Positions 6,303 to 8,505 of a DNA stretch of 8,505 nucleotides are shown in pieces. The stretch is taken from positions 1 to 8,505 of the forward strand of contig CAYSPT010000124.1 of assembly GCA_964432985.1 (NCBI GenBank), read 5' to 3'. The DNA comes from CAYSPT01 sp964432985. GTDB lineage: Bacteria > Muiribacteriota > CAYSPT01. Below the pieces are notes generated by a model. The model saw nothing but the letters and a program-made list of their open reading frames with translations. It was not told the origin of the DNA and did no database searches. Made by a program: the position numbers and the translations under genes. Every line of letters starts with the position of its first letter. The stretch's first letter is position 1.

Positions 6303-8095
6303 TTATGGTACTTGCAGTAACTGGAGTACCATTTCCGGAAGCCGGTTGGCGTGAGCCAGCATGGCGGTAGCGGATTGCATCATAATCTGGTACTTGGTAA
6401 ACTCCATCATCTCCCTGGCCATGTCGGCGTCACGAATCCGTGATTCTGAAGACTGCAGGTTTTCTTTGGTCACGCCCAGGTTCTTTATGGTGTGATCCAG
6501 CCTGTTCTGAAATGCTCCCAGTTTCCCCCTCTGGCGTGATACCCGGTCGATGGCATCGTCGAGGATGGTGGAATCGATCACGTCCTGTGCCGCTTGCTGG
6601 GTGGAGATATCCAGCTCGGAAGTCAGGCCGATTCCCGAAACCGACATGTCGTTCACCGAGACGGTCATCCGGTGTTCCCACCCGTGGTTAGGTCCAACCT
6701 GGAGCGTGAGTGATCCGTCCTCGGCCAGGATTGAAAAGCGGTCGTGGACGGCGTTGTCATACACGCCCTTGAGCTGAATTTCCTCCAGCGAAAAGCTTAT
6801 CCCGGCAATCCCACCGGCGTTAGCGGTTTCTTTTCCGGCCCGGTCCGGATCTATTCCGGAAGATTTAAGAGCATACGCTGACGAGGAGGCTTTGAACGTA
6901 GTTGACCGATTCCCCAGGTTGGCACGGAGAAAGGCTTCCTGGTTGTCCGGATCGGTCACCTTGATGACATAGTCCTGGGTTTTGGCAATGCGCACCCCGG
7001 TCAAGTTATTGCCATAGGTCTGGGAGTAGAGGCCGAAGCGGTCTGCCAGGCCGAAGTCCTCGTTGTTTCCGTTCATGACCTTGAACATGTCGACTCCTGA
7101 CGAACTGTCGGTCAGGCTGATGGCCCCGCTTGACTCTTCGTATGAGGCTGATAGGCTGGTTATGGCGTTGAGACGGTTGACCAGGTCGTTGATGGTGGCN
7201 NNNNNNNNNNNNNNNNNNNNNNNNNNNNNNNNNNNNNNNNNNNNNNNNNNNNNNNNNNNNNNNNNNNNNNNNNNNNNNNNNNNNNNNNNNNNNNNNNNNC
7301 GTCGTAGCTGGCGGTGGCGTCGATGCCGGCCTCGGCCAGAGCATCGTTGATCTTCTTGATGGCTTCGCTCATGGAATCACCGGCATTGCTCTTTGCCTTC
7401 ACCGTGGCCAGGGCGATCTTGCCTTCCGACTCGATCTTGAAGGTGTAGTTACCGGCAATGGTGGAGCCACCGGCTCCCAGGAAGGTGTAGAATCCCCCGG
7501 CGGCGTCTGCCGCCGGACCGGTGGTGGTACCGCCGACTATGACACCCTGGGCCCGTTCAGCAGCCTTGTAGACGGATAACTTGTACTCACCGGTAGCCCG
7601 GACGAGCCCGTTAATAACCAGGCGGGAGTCCTGGTTAATAGTACCGGTATCGCCCCGTTCCGTGGCGGCCGCTCCGATGCTGCCGTTGAGAAGCTTTTTG
7701 GTGTTGTACTCGGTTGTTTCGGCTATACGGTCTATCTCGGTGAGGAGCTGATTCACTTCGGCCTGGTAGTGTTCCCGGTCTCCGTCCGGCTTATCACCGT
7801 TGGCGGCCAGGATAGTCAGGTCGCGGATTCGTCTGAGAATGGCGTGGGTTCGGTCCAGGGCGCCCTCGGCAGTCTGGATCAATGAAATTCCGTCCTGTGC
7901 ATTGTCGATGGCGATTCCGAGGCCGCTTACCTGGGCGCGCAGTTTCTCGGAAATGGCCAGCCCACCGGCGTCATCCGCCGCCCGGTTGATGCGCAACCCG
8001 GACGACAAACGCTCCAGAGTCTTGTCCAGATGGCTCCGGATGTTCGTCATATGGCGGTACGTGTTCATAGCCGGCATGTTGTGCCGAACGCGCAT
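6303..8095 (-). CDS. Second flagellin, paralogue of the first, split by an assembly gap
   Basis: This encodes a filament subunit. The N-terminal part (8095 down to 7300) gives 265 residues that align without gaps to residues 1-265 of flagellin 1, with the same hallmarks (LSSGLRINRAADDAGGLAIS). The C-terminal part (7199 down to the TAA at 6303) gives 298 residues starting at ATINDLVNRL, matching ATIEDLVNRL at residue 389 of flagellin 1. The last 80 residues share long identical runs, including IKNLGVTKENLQSSESRIRD. The two halves are out of frame across the 100 N. Restoring the flagellin 1 spacing of 368 bases puts them in frame and gives a protein of about 686 residues, so this is an intact gene with a wrong gap length, not a frameshift. 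It lacks a short insert (around QLQLAGGASD) present in flagellin 1 and ends LQLLQVP. The ATG at 8095 follows AAGGAGGA with 8 bases between. Confidence 0.95.
7200..7299. other. Assembly gap of exactly 100 N inside flagellin 2, true size probably about 368
   Basis: Position 7199 aligns to 1072 of flagellin 1 and 7300 aligns to 1441, so the missing part corresponds to 1073-1440, or 368 bases. A length of 3n+2 is needed to join the flanking frames; 368 fits and 100 does not. The missing part covers residues of about 266-388, the most variable domain. Confidence 0.9.
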
Positions 8096-8099
8096 AGAC

Positions 8100-8117
8100 C
8101 GAATCCTCCTTGATTCG
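8100..8117 (-). promoter_or_regulatory. Shine-Dalgarno hairpin of flagellin 2, CsrA-site form
   Basis: On the mRNA strand CGAAUC, AAGGAG and GAUUCG form a perfect 6-bp stem with a hexaloop. The loop is identical to that of flagellin 1 (2242-2259), while the stem differs at several positions and still pairs, so pairing has been kept by compensating changes. The loop fits the ANGGAN CsrA target form. A further GGA lies at 8131-8129, 22 bases upstream, but without a clear loop of its own. CsrA control is inferred. Confidence 0.75.
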
Positions 8118-8171
8118 AATCAATTTTATCCGGAGGGATTATATATAGCAGCCAGACAATAGAGCTGTCAT

Positions 8172-8193
8172 TACCGCCCGCGAAAAAGCGGTA
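8172..8193 (-). other. Leader hairpin of flagellin 2
   Basis: TACCGC (8172-8177) and GCGGTA (8188-8193) pair perfectly around a 10-base loop. A further short hairpin (TCTCT/AGAGA) lies near 8252-8268. Both are in the untranslated leader, between the promoter and the Shine-Dalgarno. No role can be assigned. Confidence 0.4.
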
Positions 8194-8374
8194 GACAATT
8201 CTACTGCAATAGGGAGTATGATTGAGGTTCTAATCCGGGGATTCCACGATCATCTCTTCCTGGAGAGAAGATAGCCCGTCGGACACTTTTGGATTAAATC
8301 CATAAGTATCCGCGGCTGCAAATGGAAGGATTATGCTGGTACACGTGTGAAATATGCGGATTAAACCGTCGGTG

Positions 8375-8401
8375 TTAGGTGAAAGGGCTGTATATATTCA
8401 C
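8375..8401 (-). CDS. Possible 8-residue leader peptide upstream of flagellin 2
   Basis: On the minus strand GTG at 8401 starts a frame reading MNIYSPFT and ending TAA at 8375. GGAGG (8412-8408) sits 6 bases before it, a good ribosome binding site. It would be translated from the leader made by the sigma-28 promoter. No run of one amino acid suggests attenuation. The peptide is very short and may be chance; the good ribosome site is the only support. Confidence 0.25.
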   Translation of the reverse strand: MNIYSPFT

Positions 8402-8441
8402 TGCGTTCCTCCGTGATTTATAAGTTTTTTTTTCGAAAAAT

Positions 8442-8456
8442 CCTTTTTCCAAAAGG
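8442..8456 (-). other. Hairpin at the 5' end of the flagellin 2 mRNA
   Basis: CCTTTT (8442-8447) and AAAAGG (8451-8456) pair with a GGA loop on the mRNA strand, within about 10 bases of the predicted transcription start. On the mRNA it is followed by AUUUUU, so it has a slight terminator look, but the stem is weak. A 5'-end protective hairpin is as likely. Confidence 0.35.
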
Positions 8457-8470
8457 TATACTTATCACAT

Positions 8471-8498
8471 TTATCGGCAATACCCGATAAAAAGTTTA
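8471..8498 (-). promoter_or_regulatory. Sigma-28/sigma-D promoter of flagellin 2
   Basis: On the minus strand TAAA (8498-8495) is followed after 16 bases by GCCGATAA (8478-8471), a perfect match to the -10 of flagellar sigma factors with a near-consensus spacer. Transcription would start near 8464, giving a leader of about 370 bases before the ATG at 8095, unusually long for a flagellin gene. It places the gene in the late flagellar class, transcribed after hook completion releases the anti-sigma factor FlgM. Confidence 0.8.
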
Positions 8499-8505
8499 GA
8501 GGAAA

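Noticed and set aside
6303..7088. Flagellin 2 C-terminal half as an independent gene starting at ATG 7088
   Set aside because: Homology to flagellin 1 continues without break upstream to the gap edge at 7199, so the ATG is internal.

Overview
The window looks like a chromosomal piece of a motile, Gram-positive-type (Firmicutes/Clostridia-like) bacterium. The reasons are strong AAGGAGGA Shine-Dalgarno sequences, a sigma-A promoter with a 17-base spacer, a sigma-28/sigma-D flagellin promoter, and flagellin leaders that resemble the Bacillus CsrA-controlled hag leader. A Desulfotomaculum/Pelotomaculum-type host is possible, but that is only an inference. The two runs of exactly 100 N show that this is a scaffolded draft assembly.

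Layout, left to right. Positions 1-57 hold three copies of a 19-bp tandem repeat. Positions 95-128 hold a 10-bp stem-loop just after the first flagellin gene. Positions 149-2236 (minus) encode a large 695-residue flagellin. Positions 2237-3192 hold no convincing gene. They contain the long, heavily structured flagellin leader, a candidate sigma-28 promoter (minus) and a sigma-A-type promoter (plus). Positions 3193-4311 (plus) encode an exported protein with two tandem PD-(D/E)XK nuclease-like repeats, of which only the first keeps the catalytic residues. Only 11 bases later, 4323-6152 (plus) encodes an exported beta-propeller protein. Its reading frame is broken by an in-frame TGA at 4548-4550 and by an assembly gap. 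Positions 6303-8095 (minus) encode a second flagellin, a full paralogue of the first, broken by an assembly gap whose true length is probably about 368 bases. Upstream of it, 8096-8498 is its long leader and a clear sigma-28 promoter.

How it fits together: two flagellin genes in the same orientation enclose a two-gene operon on the opposite strand for exported proteins. In both flagellin mRNAs the Shine-Dalgarno lies in an AAGGAG hexaloop on a 6-bp stem. The stem sequences differ between the two genes but pairing is kept, which points to a selected RNA structure that matches the CsrA target form. The most notable other signal is the TGA in the propeller gene, followed directly by a two-stem hairpin with a GGU loop that meets the geometric rules for a bacterial SECIS element. 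A plain nonsense mutation or sequencing error remains a serious alternative.
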